From: Mesostigma viride
Taxonomy: Eukaryota > Streptophyta > Mesostigmatophyceae > Mesostigmatales > Mesostigmataceae
DNA: 64,000 nucleotides
Direction of reading: 5' to 3'
Assembly: GCA_009746045.1 (NCBI GenBank)
Contig: RPFO01000231.1
Coordinates: 980,388-1,044,387, forward strand
In this document: positions 32,257 to 44,041 of the stretch, piece after piece
How positions within the stretch are numbered: position 1 is the stretch's first letter
Layout of the letters: the number at the start of each line of letters is the position of its first letter
The notes under the pieces: model-generated
Databases searched by the model: none
Told to the model about the DNA's origin: nothing
What the model saw: the letters and a program-made list of their open reading frames with translations, nothing else
Translations under genes and position numbers: made by a program

Positions 32257-34998
32257 ATGGATGGGCGTCTGCTTTAGGATGGCTCCTTTGCAGCATTCTT
32301 TATAACGGTGTTCAGATTAACATCCCAGGAGCAGAGTCTCGTGAGGTGTCTCAGCTAGCAAGAAGGGTGCTGCCTCTGCCAGGTGGTGCCAACTTAGGTA
32401 GACAACCCGGCTTCCTCGTCGGCTCGCGGCTAATAGGCTTCGGGGACAGCCTCTAAATAGTCCCCCGTTCCACTACCATGCATCGACCTAGTAGTCGACT
32501 GAGACACATGGCGGTGCCGGTGCAGTAAGTCTCGGGCTCGAACGACAGCAGTCTCAGCAGTAAGATTAGCAACACACAATTAACGCATGCTAGATTCTCT
32601 ACGCCTAGAGCTGCGTTGCGCAATCATCCCTGAATACCCATGGAGCAGGCGGCAGGCTGGCATCCTACGTACGCCTGCAGGACAAAATCCATGCGATGAA
32701 AAGCACTATTCCCTCCGTTTCCCTTCCCTCCCAGTTCCATCCCCACCCCCACCTTCCGCTGCATGCATCCACCGGCCCGGCCCCATCATCCGTCGCCGTT
32801 CGATCTCCCCGCGGCTGTTGGGCCAGCAGGCATCCTTGGCCCTTGGCAACTTTCAACGTACGCACATTGCTAGCATATGGCGCCCATAGCTATACCGGGT
32901 AGAGGAGCTTGTTGCCTTTTGCATGGCACACCGTGTGTCTATTCTAGGCGTGCAGGAGCATCGTCGCACGGTGCCATTTGGCACGGTGAGCATTGATCGC
33001 CTGGCAGGCGGTTGGCGTTTTTACTTCGCTGGCATGCAGTGGGACGCCAGGCCAAGGTGGTGTTGGCCTTTTGTGTTTGCCGCTGGCCGAGCTGCCAGCC
33101 TCAGCACGCTAAAGTTTCTAACCCCACGCCTTAAATATTATGGTGGTACATTTCACCTCGGTTGACGGGCGGTCTAATCACCACGTCACGGTTGGGGTGG
33201 GTGCGCACCCCATATAGTGGGCTACCTGAGTCGGAACGCCAGAAGTTCTTCGAGGACTTGCATAGCCGGTTGAGGGGGCCACCCCGGCCCGCCACTTTTT
33301 GGTTATATGCTGCTTGACGCCAACGCCACGCCCCCCGTGGGCACTGCTGGCAGTCGCTTTGCGCCTGCCACTGAGCACGGCTGCTAACGACAACACTCCC
33401 CTGTTTTCTGCCTTTTTGCGGGATTATTATAGCGGGATGGTTGCTGTCAACTGCCACTCCCAACGTCCCTCACAGGACTTGGTCACTTTTCGGGGCCCTA
33501 ACTAACGGCCGTCAGCCGGGCCTGTCTGGATTATACGAGGTGGTACGGCAGCCCATGCAGGTGCACTTCGGTTCTGGACACCGGCCCGAGTGTTCGACAC
33601 GTCACACGCCCACGGTGTGCTCTGACCACCGGTTGGTGCGCGCGACCATTCGGCTCCGGCTCCATGTCCCCGAGGCCGGGCCGCGCCGCCCGGCCAGTGG
33701 CCCGCCCCGACTGGTCTAGCTGCTCTACGCCCGGTCCGGGGGGATCCTGAGGACTGGACGCCGGACGCCGAGCACGAGCGCAACCGGTGCCGCAGCTGGC
33801 TGCAAGGAGTCAGTACCTGGCAGCCCTGGACGCCCAGGCGGACGTCGACGCGCTGGCCCAGGGTGCTCCCAACGCCGCCATTTTTGCGGGCTTTGCGGCC
33901 CGCCCCCCATTGGGCAGCTGGCGGCTCGGCACCTGCCGGGGCTGCCCCGTCGCCGCCCCGGCCCGCTCTACCGCCAGGACCCCAAGGTCTTCATGGCCGC
34001 CCGGCACGGTCCGCCTCAAGCGTAACCGGGACCCGCGCTGCAGAAACCGGTGCTCAAGGCCGCCCTTGTGGAGGCCTACGCACACGCTCAGGACGCGACG
34101 CAGAGGCGGCCCAGTGCATCGCAGATGCCAAGGCCTGCCGAGCTCGCAATCATGCAGGGCATGGACATGTGGTACCACCATGCAGTCGACCGGCTCGGCG
34201 GCCGGCGGCAGCGCACCCCGGTGCATGGAGCACTACGGGGGACGGCACGTCGGCGCCGGTCAGCCTTGACCGCTGGTTGGCCCACAATGTTTCCTTGACA
34301 GGTAAGGCTCGCGCCCCCCCCCGGCCCGCCGCTTCACCCCGAGACGGCCGCCCGTCTCGATGTTGCCGGACCCCCCCGCCGCCGGCGCCCCCCTCCTCGG
34401 CCCCGGACTACCACGGTCCCCGCCTTGCAGGAGGGCTGCCTTGCCACCGGCAACGACGTCGTCCACCCCTTCACTTTGAAGGAATTGGACGGCGCCCTTG
34501 CTCGCCTGCGGTACGACGCGGCCGGCGGTCGGTGCCGACCACCTTTATGCTATATAGGCTGCTGAAGACCCCTGACCCGGCGGTGAGGGTCTTCTGCTGG
34601 CGTTCTGCAAGTGAACCGTGTCCTGCTCTCTCGGATGAGCCTCCGCCTGCTGAGTGGCAGACGGCCATCCGAGTCATGCTGTACAAGAAGGGCTCTGCAT
34701 GCTGCTGACCCCGGTAACTATCGGGGTGTCTGCATGCCTCCAGAGCGCCGCGCTGAAGGTCTTCATGCGCATGATGCTGCTGCACAGGCTCCGTGCCGCG
34801 CTGGACCCACACTTGGGTGAGTCTCATATGGGTTCCGCCGTGGTCGTAACACTGTCATGGCTGTATTTGTCGCGCGCCGGTTGATCAATGGAGGATGTGC
34901 GTCGCCTTTGCCCTCATGGTTTGCCGCTGGTCTTCATTTTTGTTGACTACATCAAGGCCTTTGACACAGTCCTCTCACTCCTCTGGGAGGCTCTTTAA

Positions 34999-37653
34999 GG
35001 GGAGGTGTGCCACCAAAACCCCCCAAAACTGGAATACACTGTTTTCAATATGAATTCAATTGAATTATGCCCAGCCATGATTAGGGGCCCTAAATAACAT
35101 GTTTAGTGAGTTATCCATGCATTCATTGAAGGTTCTACCCCCAACCACGCGCCGGTATCGCGCTAAAAATAGAAAAAGACGCTAATTAGGGCACAGTATG
35201 CCCCAGCCAATGCACACATCAATTCAGGCCAGGCATGATATTGCCCAAGCAGGTCGTGGGTGGCCAAAAATTAGAGCCACTCACAACCCATATCTGACAT
35301 GCTTTAGAATTTTTATGCTCTTGCAAGTACGAAAACGCTGTTTTTCACACATGCCAAAAATAATAAAATACCAAACACATGTGAAATGGGCCAAACATGA
35401 TATTCAAAATTCCATTAGTCATCGACACACACGCTGGCAAAATCTGGCTGCATTTGGACAAGCGGTGTGGAAGTTATGCTCTTTGGCAGCATGCCACCTG
35501 GGCGTCCATTATACTAGTCACTGTCACTATCACTGCCATCATCACAGTCTTCCCCACAGCAAACTGGGCAGAACCAGTCCCCATCAGGTACGCTGGGCAG
35601 GAGAGGGACCGTGCAGCTCAGGTGGAGCCCCCCATCGCACCCGGGTGTGCTGCACAGCAAGAAAGGGTCATCATCAGATGCATCGGTCTTAGAGCAGCGC
35701 AAGCAAGGGATGTGTGCAGTGTCATCATCATCCTCATCACCCTGCCCCCCAGTGGCAGCCCCCACCCACCCCATAGAACACCGCCTTGCTGTATGGGTGC
35801 TGGCCACGCTGCTTGTCCTTCTTGGCATCATCCCAGTGGTGGCCACGCTTTGTGCTATTGGCCTTTGCAGCCCCGGCCTTGAACTCTAGCATCCGTTTCA
35901 CCACCTGCTGGCGCTTCCTCTTGTTCCTCAGCTCATCCAGCTGTGCAAGGGCAGCGGGGGAGGTGTCTACACCCATAAGCAAACAGCTAGGCACCTCATC
36001 TGCCCTTACCTGCCCTCGGCATGGCCAACCTTGCAAGCGCAAGCATAGCAACACGATCGCTAGGCATACATGCCAAGAGAGCATACACTATACTCAACCC
36101 AAGGTTACCTTGTAAACTTCATGATTAGAACTCGGCAAATCTATGACCAAAAGCACATATAAATAACTATTACACACTGATGACGACACATGCTCAAGGT
36201 TGGGGGTCACTGTGACACGCACTGATGAGTTTCCTAGACGACCACCGGACAGGCGCTAAGGACCACTCAGTAACCAAGTATAAACACAATTACACTTTAC
36301 ATGCCATCCAACATGCATCAAATACATGCTGAATATGTTATGAAGTACACAGGGGTGGCCACACACCTCATAGCCCTTAACCGTACCTCGAGCATGGCCA
36401 GACTTATAAGCATGTGAATAGCAATAATGATGATGGCACTAAAATGCCTTACCAGCATTTTCTATGTTTCTCCCAGGTTAGAGTGTAAGGTTATGCCAAC
36501 CAAGCTAACCAAAACAGCAACAACTCCTGAACTGCCCTACCTGAGATGGGCAACAAACTGGAACTATGGAGGGCAAGGAACCAAGGAGATCATGGCATAC
36601 AAAGCTTGCATGCAGTCAACCATGTCAACCATGGTTGGCTCAGCACATGGCAGTCTTTTCACATGATGATATCAAGGGAAAGCTCAAATAAACCAATGGT
36701 GGTAGCTATCTACATGCAGTCACACAAATGCAATATCTCCAACATAATCGTCAATCAAACACTTCCTCCCCTGCACGATAAAATGGAAAGAAACCATTGG
36801 CGGCCCTCCAGCGCATGAGCGCTGTGATGCCGCTGCGAAGAGAGGGTGCGTCACTCTCACACAACAAGAAGCGTCCATACGCACAACATCCTTGCCAGAA
36901 CACGTTTTATGAAATGCCTTAAACCTTCCCGAAGAGCTATAGGTTGCGACTGAAGCGGCCCTGATTACGACATCGACGAAAACAATCTAAAGCTGCCAGG
37001 TATTCGACAACACAACGGCAAGCGACGGCGAGCTAGCTGGCGGAAACTGCCCAAAAAGAACGCAAAAAAACTCGAACGATGAGCTCATAGAAGAAAGCAC
37101 TGATAGCAGATAACATTCGCGACAAATCTGTACCTCGCCCTCGTAAATCCCTCGCCCAGGCGCGCAACAACAGCGGTTATTCCATGGACAGGTCAGACAC
37201 GCACTGCGCAGGTCTGAACAATTACTTACCGATAAAGGCCGAAAATCTGGCAAAAAGCACCAGCTCGGTTTAGAATTCGATGCAACCGATATTAACGCCT
37301 GCTTCACGGTCAGAACAACCCCCAAAACTGCGAATTCACTGCCGCTATCACGAATTCTATTTTATTCCGCGCGACCAAAAAATGCAGTTTACCCCCCATG
37401 CCGATGGCAGTAAAAGAAAGCAGCGATATTGTAAACCAGCTACTTGCCGCCACAACCCAACATCATTAAATCATCGTCTTCAACATTTGAGCATTTGTTT
37501 TGCGTTTCTCCAGCCCTACATTGCTAGTTTCGCCTAAACGCAGTCGCCATGGCCACTTCCGCAAGGGGTGCGCGCACCGTGCACCCACTTTTCACTTCAC
37601 GGCGGTACCGCGAATTTTTTTGGCGCCAAAAAATTCGGCGGGCGCACGTCCCC
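34999..37653. mobile_element. DNA transposon T1-1 with TTAA target duplication
   Basis: It interrupts the RT codons of D1 exactly between TTAA (34995-34998) and TTAA (37654-37657). Terminal inverted repeats are GGGGAGGTGTGCC (left) and GGGGACGTGCGCC (right, inverted). A subterminal TTTTTTGGCGCC palindrome lies near the right end (37615-37635). TTAA duplication is characteristic of piggyBac and Kolobok transposons; no transposase core was recognised, so the superfamily stays open. A related copy, inverted, spans 52594-57728. Confidence 0.82.
35514..36084 (-). CDS. PHD-finger reading frame inside transposon T1-1
   Basis: The minus-strand C-terminal part (35846-35514) contains a PHD-type zinc-finger pattern: IPCLRCSKTD, then LLCSTPGC, GLHLSC and GDWFCPVC (Cys4-His-Cys3 order), followed by an acidic Asp/Ser tail. 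Upstream, in another frame (36084-35737), are a basic helix (LDELRNKRKRQQVVKRMLEF) and HHWDDAKKDKQRG. The two frames need either an intron or a one-base shift in a G-run near 35755. PHD fingers read histone tails; in a transposon this might guide insertion, but that is inference. Because it lies inside T1-1 it is probably transposon-encoded. Confidence 0.55.
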
Positions 37654-38537
37654 TTAATTGGGCCATCCTAGCTCTGGAGCGGGTACCACCAGCATTTATT
37701 GCTGCCCTTCGTCGACTGTATAAGGGCTCACAGGCAGTACTAAGTGCGGACTGCGGAAGGCACCACCCCACCATTCCCCCTTCACCAAGGGGTGTGGCAA
37801 GGTTGTGTCCTGTCCCCATATATCTGTTCATAATTATTGTCGTGGATCACGTCATGGGCGGCGGGCACAGTGCGCGCTTTACTGCTCTTATAAGGGGTTC
37901 GAGCGCCCGGCTTGGCCGGACAATTAACTCAAGCGCGAGCACGGCGGGGTTCAATGGCACTGGCTACCGCCTGGCCGACCTGATTTATGCGGACGATCGA
38001 CACCACCGCCCTCATCGCGCGCCCCGAGCACATTCAGACCTCAGTGGCTGGACTGTCTGGGCTTGGAGGCGAGGGCGGTGGGGTTGGAGATAATAGTGTC
38101 AAAACTGAGGCGATGGTGATTGGGGCCACCATGCAGTCGCCCACCATGCACTGCCGCGACTGCTTGACGGGACCGAGGTCCCGTTCCGTGACCGCTTCAA
38201 ACTGCATGTTGGGGAGCATGCTCCCGGACACCGCCGACGATGTGGACATCCGCATCCGGGCCTGGCCTGGGCCAGGCTCCGTTCGCTCAACACCTACTGT
38301 ACTGGCGCTCGAAGGGCCGGCCTGGGCGAGCCGGCACCGCAAGCGCAATGATGCTCTTCAAGGTCCTCGTCCTCACGGTGCTTACGTATGGCGCCGAGGC
38401 GTGGACACTCATGGACACACTGGCGGCTAAGCTAGACGGCACGGTTTGCAGGATGCTCCGACTACTGAGGTCCTGAATGTAGGGTTTTCAAAGCAAAGGT
38501 CATTATTAGAGTCTTTGTACCAGGGTATGCCTCGTAT

Positions 38538-38953
38538 CACCTGCATGGCGTGCCCCAGGCTGCGCGCGCGGCAGGGCCGCCACCCGTGGACTTTTCATGA
38601 TAGACTCGGCTTATGGACATGTGCTACACTCTAGAGACGGGACGGGCTCACGCCCGGGCAGCCTCCTGGTTTGTCTGTAATATGGAGGCAGATGGTATGC
38701 AAGGATAGATGGCAAGTAGTGATGAAAGAGACCACCCCCAAGTCTGTGGGGGCTCCGCGTGAGACCGCGTATGTATGGCATTCATAGCGATTCGGCCCGC
38801 GGTGCCCACACCGGCCCCTGTAACTAGGACCTAGATAGCTTACACCATCGATTCCATCCCATATTCCCCTCCCACTGGGGACTTATGCTCACGTGACGCA
38901 GTCACGCGTCTATTATAATTAATTAATTAATCAATCAATTAATTAATTAATTA
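38538..38953 (+). mobile_element. LINE C6, 5'-truncated, in D1
   Basis: Last ORF2 codons (DGLTPGQPPG block near 38645), 3' UTR, CACGTGAC hairpin and a long AATTAATT/AATCAATC tail. The duplication ATGCCTCGTAT (38527-38537) matches ATGCCTGGTAT (38954-38964) with one change. Confidence 0.82.
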
Positions 38954-39318
38954 ATGCCTGGTATTTCGGTCGAGATTAGGCAGCTATAGATTAGGATAGC
39001 ATTGCATGTAGGACATCAATTGCTTGCACCAGCCAGGTTGACACCGGCCGCCCTTCAATGGTCTGGCCGGCCCCCAGCGGCTTGGCCAACCAGGGCGGCA
39101 TATCTTGACCTGGCCTGGCCCCACCAAGGACGTACATTCCCAGGAAGCTAGGTAAACCTGCCATGAACTACATCCAGATGTTGCTGGCCGACCTAGTGGT
39201 CCCAGCTAGCCCAGTTTGAACACCGCATCCACTCCCTCTCCCTTCTTTCAGTTTGGTCTGCCATGCAGAACAAGAAGAGGTGGCACTGAAGATTGTCCAG
39301 GCTCACACGCCAGCCCCC

Positions 39319-39430
39319 GGCCTGTGGGCAAGCCACCCCGGCCCCCCAAGAGGAAGGGGCGTTTTGCTGAGTAACTCAGCAAAACGCCCCTTCCTCTTGG
39401 GGGGGCCGGGGTGGCTTGCCCACAGGGGCT
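39319..39430. repeat. Inverted duplication of LINE D coding end
   Basis: Arms of about 55 bp (39319-39374 and 39375-39430) face each other with no spacer and differ by one indel in a C/G run. The right arm reverses the D ORF2 end (GKPP...RGRFAE). It looks like a fold-back copying event during insertion. Confidence 0.75.
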
Positions 39431-40179
39431 GGCTAGTGTAGTTTGGATTTTCTAGACTACTAAGATAGCTTAGAGGTAGGTTAGTTCGATTACGCGGCTT
39501 CTTCCACCTCCACCCATCCAGCAAGGAATATGTGCTACATGATCTCCCAACGAAGGCATGAACATATAATTTAATTTAATTTAATGGATGGAGGTGGGCA
39601 AAGCCACAAAGCCGAACTAAGCTAACTAACTCTTATAGAAGCTAATCTAATCCAGTGGGGAAGCGCCCGCGGGTGCAAACCCGTGGGAGGCACGCCAGAC
39701 AGCTCCCCTAGGGCAGCGTGCAGCTGTCGATAGATAGATGTTGTTGTAGTTAGAATGCTGTTAGATAGATGCCGTAGGTAGTTGATGTACATAGATTAGA
39801 CCGGCGGTAGGACTGTTTGCACCCATCCATCCATCCATCGGGGTTAAATACCATAGAGTTAAATGGTACCCTTGGATGGTGTCCAACTGGTTCCTAAAAG
39901 TAGTTACCAGTTGCACTTTGCATTATAAGGTCCACAAACCAACCTAATAACAATTTTACAATCCATATTGGGACCAAAGCACACACATATATATTAAAAA
40001 TATAATTACTTACAGCAGAGTGAAATCACTCAAACCAAAGCAAACGCCCAGCTATAAACCTATATACAGAGCCATGTCAAAGCTCTATACTACGATAAGA
40101 CCAATGGAAACGCCTAACGGGAGGAACCTAATAGCCCTGCTGCACCGCAAAATCAGCCCGCGTACGGCGGAGCATGATG

Positions 40180-41190
40180 TCAGCCATGGCCCGAGTCAGC
40201 GCCATGCACCGACAAGCGCTGACGCCAATATGACGTCCAGGTCCGCGCCGACCATGGGGCCCGCTGGCCCTCCAGGTCCAGCCGGTCCTCCCGGAGCCGG
40301 CAACACTCCTTGAAGAAGGCGGAGGTCAGGGGCCCCATGGCCCCAAACTCCTCCAGGACAAAGGGCACCACACGATGGTGCCCGACGTCGCCGTAGGCCA
40401 GGAGCTTGGCCCGCTCCGCCCGGTCCGCCGTGTAACCTGCCGTGAGGGAGGCCCCAGCCACGTGGCTAAGAGCCAAGGGCCGCGCCACCGAAACGTCAAT
40501 AAGCAGATGCCGGCCACCCCCCTCAAAGTCCAGCACCACGATGTCAGGCCGGTGGTTGGGGGAATAGAAGGCAGCGCCATCCGCATCCTCGGACCGGATG
40601 TTCGCGTGGGGGAAAACCGACCGAATCATGGCGAGCACCACCGTCAGGAGGACAGTGTGCAAATACAAATACCAATTCTGATTCTGTTGGCCCCCCATGC
40701 AGGCAAGGTAGTGAGTCCCCGTGGGATCCAGCGGCTGCCCACAGCTACCACAAGGCCGCCCGGCCGGAACAAGAGGCTGCGGGGCAAATAGCTGGTGCCG
40801 GAGCGCCACCGAGTAGTGGCTGGGAGCCAAGGCGAATGGGGGGGCCATGGGAAGAGCACGAAGGTACGCCGAGCCCACACTCCGCAAGGAAAGCGAGAAC
40901 AGCCACGCACGTCCCTGGGCGTTGAGGTCCGCGAAAAGAGCAATCCAATCAGCCGAGTGCAGAATACCCGCGTAGGTTTTCTGGTGTTTATCGATGACGC
41001 GAGCAGGGAATGCGGCGGGAGATTGAACGGAGGCGACCGAGGGAGTGCCGCGAGGGAGGTGGCGCTGTACCGCCTGAGCGGCACGGACGGGAGAACAGGC
41101 CTGCTGGATCTCAGCATAGGCCTCCTGGATGGCGGTGACGAAGGGCAAAGGGCTGCTGGGGTCCAGGAGGTCAGGCGCTGCCGTTGCCAC
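40180..41190 (-). pseudogene. C-terminus of an R2-type (RLE) LINE: zinc knuckle and PD-(D/E)XK nuclease
   Basis: 336 residues, uninterrupted. Order: a region typical of the segment after RT (AWLFSLSLRSVGSAYLRALP, then ALRHQLF); a zinc knuckle CGSCGQPLDPTGTHYLAC; a His-rich helix; the nuclease core RPDIVVLDFEGG with HLLIDVSVARP; and a YWRQRLSV end. This arrangement is that of the restriction-like endonuclease of R2, and of Dualen/RandI elements of green algae. No reverse transcriptase precedes it, so it is a 5'-truncated copy. A 58-bp stretch of its 3' flank (39990-40047) recurs as a separate insertion at 54176-54234. Confidence 0.7.
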
Positions 41191-41331
41191 ATATATATAG
41201 TTACTTGGGGGTCATGCCATTGGTCATGTTGCACTGTCCTATGGGTACATATTAAGGACCCCCCCCCAGGGGGGGGCGCTGGGTGCGAGACATGACACAC
41301 TTATCATGCATTATTGGACGTTTAGACGGTG

Positions 41332-42620
41332 AAGTTGACCCTGGCCTCGTAAAGGCAGTTGCACAGGTAGCTGGGCATGGCTACTGAACACTGACACCGG
41401 AGGTTGTCCCAGGGACCCATCAGGCAGATCTAAAAATAACTGGTGACTAAAAATAGGGACCAGTTTCCTTGGTACAATTGCTATCATTACAAGGCAAGTT
41501 TCCTAGTCCACATCGTCAAAAAACATCATAGATGGCAAGGCATGCATAGTTTCATCAATCCCAGCCTACAGAACATGCACTATAGCATCCAAACATAGAT
41601 CACAACGCCAATGGACAGCTGCACTCCTACGTATCATGGCATGGTACAAGGGCGAAGACTATAGCCAACACACTAACTACCACATGCTCATTTTTCTCAC
41701 ATGGCGATGCTCTAATAAGCGTGTTCCAAAAGGCCTAGCATGGTGACAATGCTAGTTGAAGCTCATTTTATGCTGGGCTTGATTATATTAGCTGCTAATC
41801 GTACGAAGCAACAACACAGCAACAAGAGGCATTGTCACGGTAGTGGTGATCTTTGAGCTTTACATGTTGCCATGTAAAGCTCAAATCATCACTAACGTGC
41901 GGCTTCAACTATATTTCATGTTGGTGTGAAGAAATAAAACCATATGGTAGCTAGCAAGGGCTAATAGTAAGTATGACACTATGCAGGTGGAAGGCCCAAG
42001 TGCACATGTAGCAAGGGGGTGCAAGGGGCTGTGTTACACATGCATCCAAAACATTATTAGAAACGACCTCCACGTGCATGGCCGAAGTGAAAGAATATAG
42101 AGACAATGCACTGACATTGTATTTTATGCCAGCAAGGCACTGGGGCTTCCATGCTTGTTACATGGAGTGACTGCACAATGGCGCAGGCTTCCCATACTAG
42201 CAAAGCAAAAAGGCCAACCTAAAACAGGTCAGAATACCAACTGTCTTGAAGTTCTTAGGCAGTAAAAACCATCGTGATACCATAAACCACTTTTCTAAAT
42301 GTTATATCAATCGTTATTTCCGTATATTTGGTGTAAACACGGCTAATCATGAAGTTCTAAAACGGATGAAAAACTGATCGCAGTGGTTGTGTGCAACAAC
42401 CACCATTGACCAATCCATAGAGTAGTAAAATAGTGACTTTAAGCCTATCAAATTTTTTATTACAGGTCCAAGATTACTTACCGAACCATAGAACAGCTTT
42501 ACCTTGTCGATGGCCGACGCTGGGATACTAAACTGCGCCAGGTCGAAACCGCAAATTATGGGTCTTGCGGGAGTTAGCACGCCGGAGGCAAGAAGGTGCC
42601 TCGCGACTTTCCCGGCCAAT
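41332..42620 (-). CDS. Possible two-exon fragment of an unknown gene in T2
   Basis: The exon at about 42620-42478 encodes ARPIICGFDLAQFSIPASAI...KLFYGS and stops at the donor TCG|GTAAGTAAT. The exon from about 41442 follows an acceptor TTTTTAG and encodes ICLMGPWDNLRCQC...YEARVNFTV to a stop. Joined, they stay in frame. T1-1 holds a similar Cys-rich stretch on minus at 37140-37210 (CLTCPWNNRCCC, YEGEVQI) and the same GTAAGTAAT word near 37225. I do not recognise the family. Confidence 0.35.
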
Positions 42621-43112
42621 GAGCGCTAATGGAATATGCGAAACACAATATATAAAAACTATTCGTGGCGAAACACCCCATGATACGACGTCAAACAACA
42701 AGATCTAGCTCCATCATCACCGCCCAGGCAAAAAACGCGCCCTGCCGCAATAAAATCCAGCCCGAGAAAACTGCGCGCATCATTAGATGTTGCGTGACTG
42801 CGGCTACAGCATTTTTATAACGTACAAATTATGCCTACAAAATTTGGAACGGATCCATGCATCGATGCTCCTACACCAATCAATTTTCTGCACCGCCATA
42901 GCCTCGAATTTGCATACACGTCAATATTTTACATCCACGTTTCGTCCCATTTTACTGGGTACCCCCTGTACTTTGGTACTTCATACCTCCCTGTACACTT
43001 GTCCAAATATAGTGATGTCCGGTTGCAAGCTGTAGTACACATCTAGATCTAGCAGCAGATCTAATAATATCATGGATACTACTTCTGGCATTCGCGCCAG
43101 CTCGGTTCTAAA

Positions 43113-43168
43113 ACTGGTACCTATTTCTAGTTACCAGTAAAAACTGGTAACTAGAAATAGGTACCAGT
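43113..43168. repeat. Perfect 26-bp inverted repeat
   Basis: Arms 43113-43138 and 43143-43168 are exact reverse complements around AAAA; each arm is itself a near-palindrome (ACTGG...CCAGT). It lies at the right end of T2. Confidence 0.9.
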
Positions 43169-43655
43169 ACCATTTAAGGGTTTTGCTCCGTGACTCCCCA
43201 ACGGGATCGAGCACGAGTCTAATTAATTAATTAATTAATTAATCTAATCTAAAAAACCCTAACTACTCTACTTATAGCAAAGCACCCCTTCCTCTTGGGG
43301 GGAGGGGGCTTGCCCACAGGGGCTGGCGTGTGAGCCTCCAGGGACAGATCGTCTTCCACCGGCTCTTCTTGTTCTGCACAGCAGTCCAAGCAAGAGATAG
43401 GGAGTGAATGCGGTGTTCAAACTTAGCTGGGACAACTAGGTCGGCCAGCAACAGCTGTGGGTAGTTCATGGAAGGTTTACCCAGCTTTCTAGGAATGTCC
43501 TTGGGGCCAGGCCAGGTCAGTATATGCCGCCCTGGTTGGCCAAGCCGCTGGGGGCCGGCCAGACCAAGGGCGGTGTCTTCCCGACTGGTGCGAGCAAGAT
43601 GTCCTACGAATGCTATCCTACGCTGCCTAATCTCGTCCGAAATGCGAGGCTTACC

Positions 43656-43738
43656 CTGTTGTGCATATACAGGGATTAAAAGCACTCCGGTGCTCCGTGA
43701 CTCCCCAACAGGAGCACGTGTTTATTAATTAATTAATG
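43656..43738 (+). mobile_element. LINE G 3' terminus
   Basis: Ends with AGGGATTAAAAGCAC, a family A type hairpin and an ATTA tail. The minus-strand G1 at 45111-45429 has the same end. Confidence 0.65.
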
Positions 43739-44041
43739 TAAATTCTCCGAGACAACAATAATATAATGAAATAATAAAGTTAAGTCACTTACTTTATTAA
43801 ATTATCTTTTTACCTATCAATAGGTAAAAAGATATTTTTTTCACACCACATATTTCTAATTGGCATTGTACGGAGTGAGGCATTGTATATTAATTACAGA
43901 ATGATCGTAAATTACGGACGTGAGATCGGCCGGCATGCAACATAAGGAAAACCACGAAAAGAAGAAGAACCCGGCCTAACGAAAATAATAGTATTCTGAC
44001 ACGGACATGCTTGGATTAATTAATTAATTTAACAGACACGA
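43739..44041. other. AT-rich stretch with a 13-bp hairpin
   Basis: No gene seen. ATCTTTTTACCTA (43804-43816) and its exact complement (43821-43833) flank a TCAA loop. A LINE C tail (about 44013-44036) closes the stretch. Confidence 0.6.

Larger units (their letters stand above)
32434..39150 (+). pseudogene. LINE D1 ORF2 (APE endonuclease and RT), disrupted
   Basis: Endonuclease signals: LATFNVRTL near 32846, ILGVQEHRRT near 32945, MLLDANAT near 33307 (frame shifted) and CSDHRLVRATI near 33618. RT signals: MLYK, ADPGNYRG near 34705, FRRGRNT near 34830, DYIKAFDT near 34945, then after T1-1 ALRRLYKGS at 37700, QGCVLSPYLF-like at 37795 and LADLIYADD at 37972. AEAWTLMD lies near 38395, and IRQ...GHQLHQ-like remains lie after C6. 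Many frameshifts make it dead. The ORF1 stop hairpin at 32434-32452 resembles that of A1, showing relationship between D and A. Confidence 0.75.
32300..39590 (+). mobile_element. LINE D1, split by transposon T1-1 and LINE C6
   Basis: After removing T1-1 (34999-37653) and C6 (38538-38953), the remaining 4.2 kb reads endonuclease, reverse transcriptase, C-terminal GHLAR region, 3' UTR, the D hairpin and a (TTTAA)n tail at 39570-39590. The left boundary is uncertain. Its tail abuts the tail of inverted D2. Confidence 0.75.
39863..43173. mobile_element. Candidate TTAA transposon T2
   Basis: Bounded by TTAA (39859-39862 and 43174-43177) with short inverted ends ATGGTAC. Imperfect palindromes of one type, AACTGGT...ACCAGTT, occur near the left end (39888-39916), inside (41434-41463) and twice at the right end (43113-43168), as expected for subterminal transposase sites. 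The flanks differ from the empty LINE A site by a few extra bases, so the exact ends are tentative. It includes a LINE C-terminus (40180-41190) and possible exons. Confidence 0.5.
39653..43239 (+). mobile_element. LINE A4 3' fragment, split by transposon T2
   Basis: The last 20 codons of family A ORF2, 3' UTR with CATC run, hairpin and tail. TAATCTAATC is duplicated at 39643-39652 and 43240-43249. T2 sits between the CATC run and the hairpin. Confidence 0.85.
39591..43655 (-). mobile_element. LINE D2 (minus), split by A4
   Basis: 3' UTR at 39591-39652 and ORF2 C-terminus at 43250-43655 (ISDEIRQRRIAFVGHLARTS, LTWPGPKDIP), interrupted by A4. It lies tail-to-tail with D1. Confidence 0.8.
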
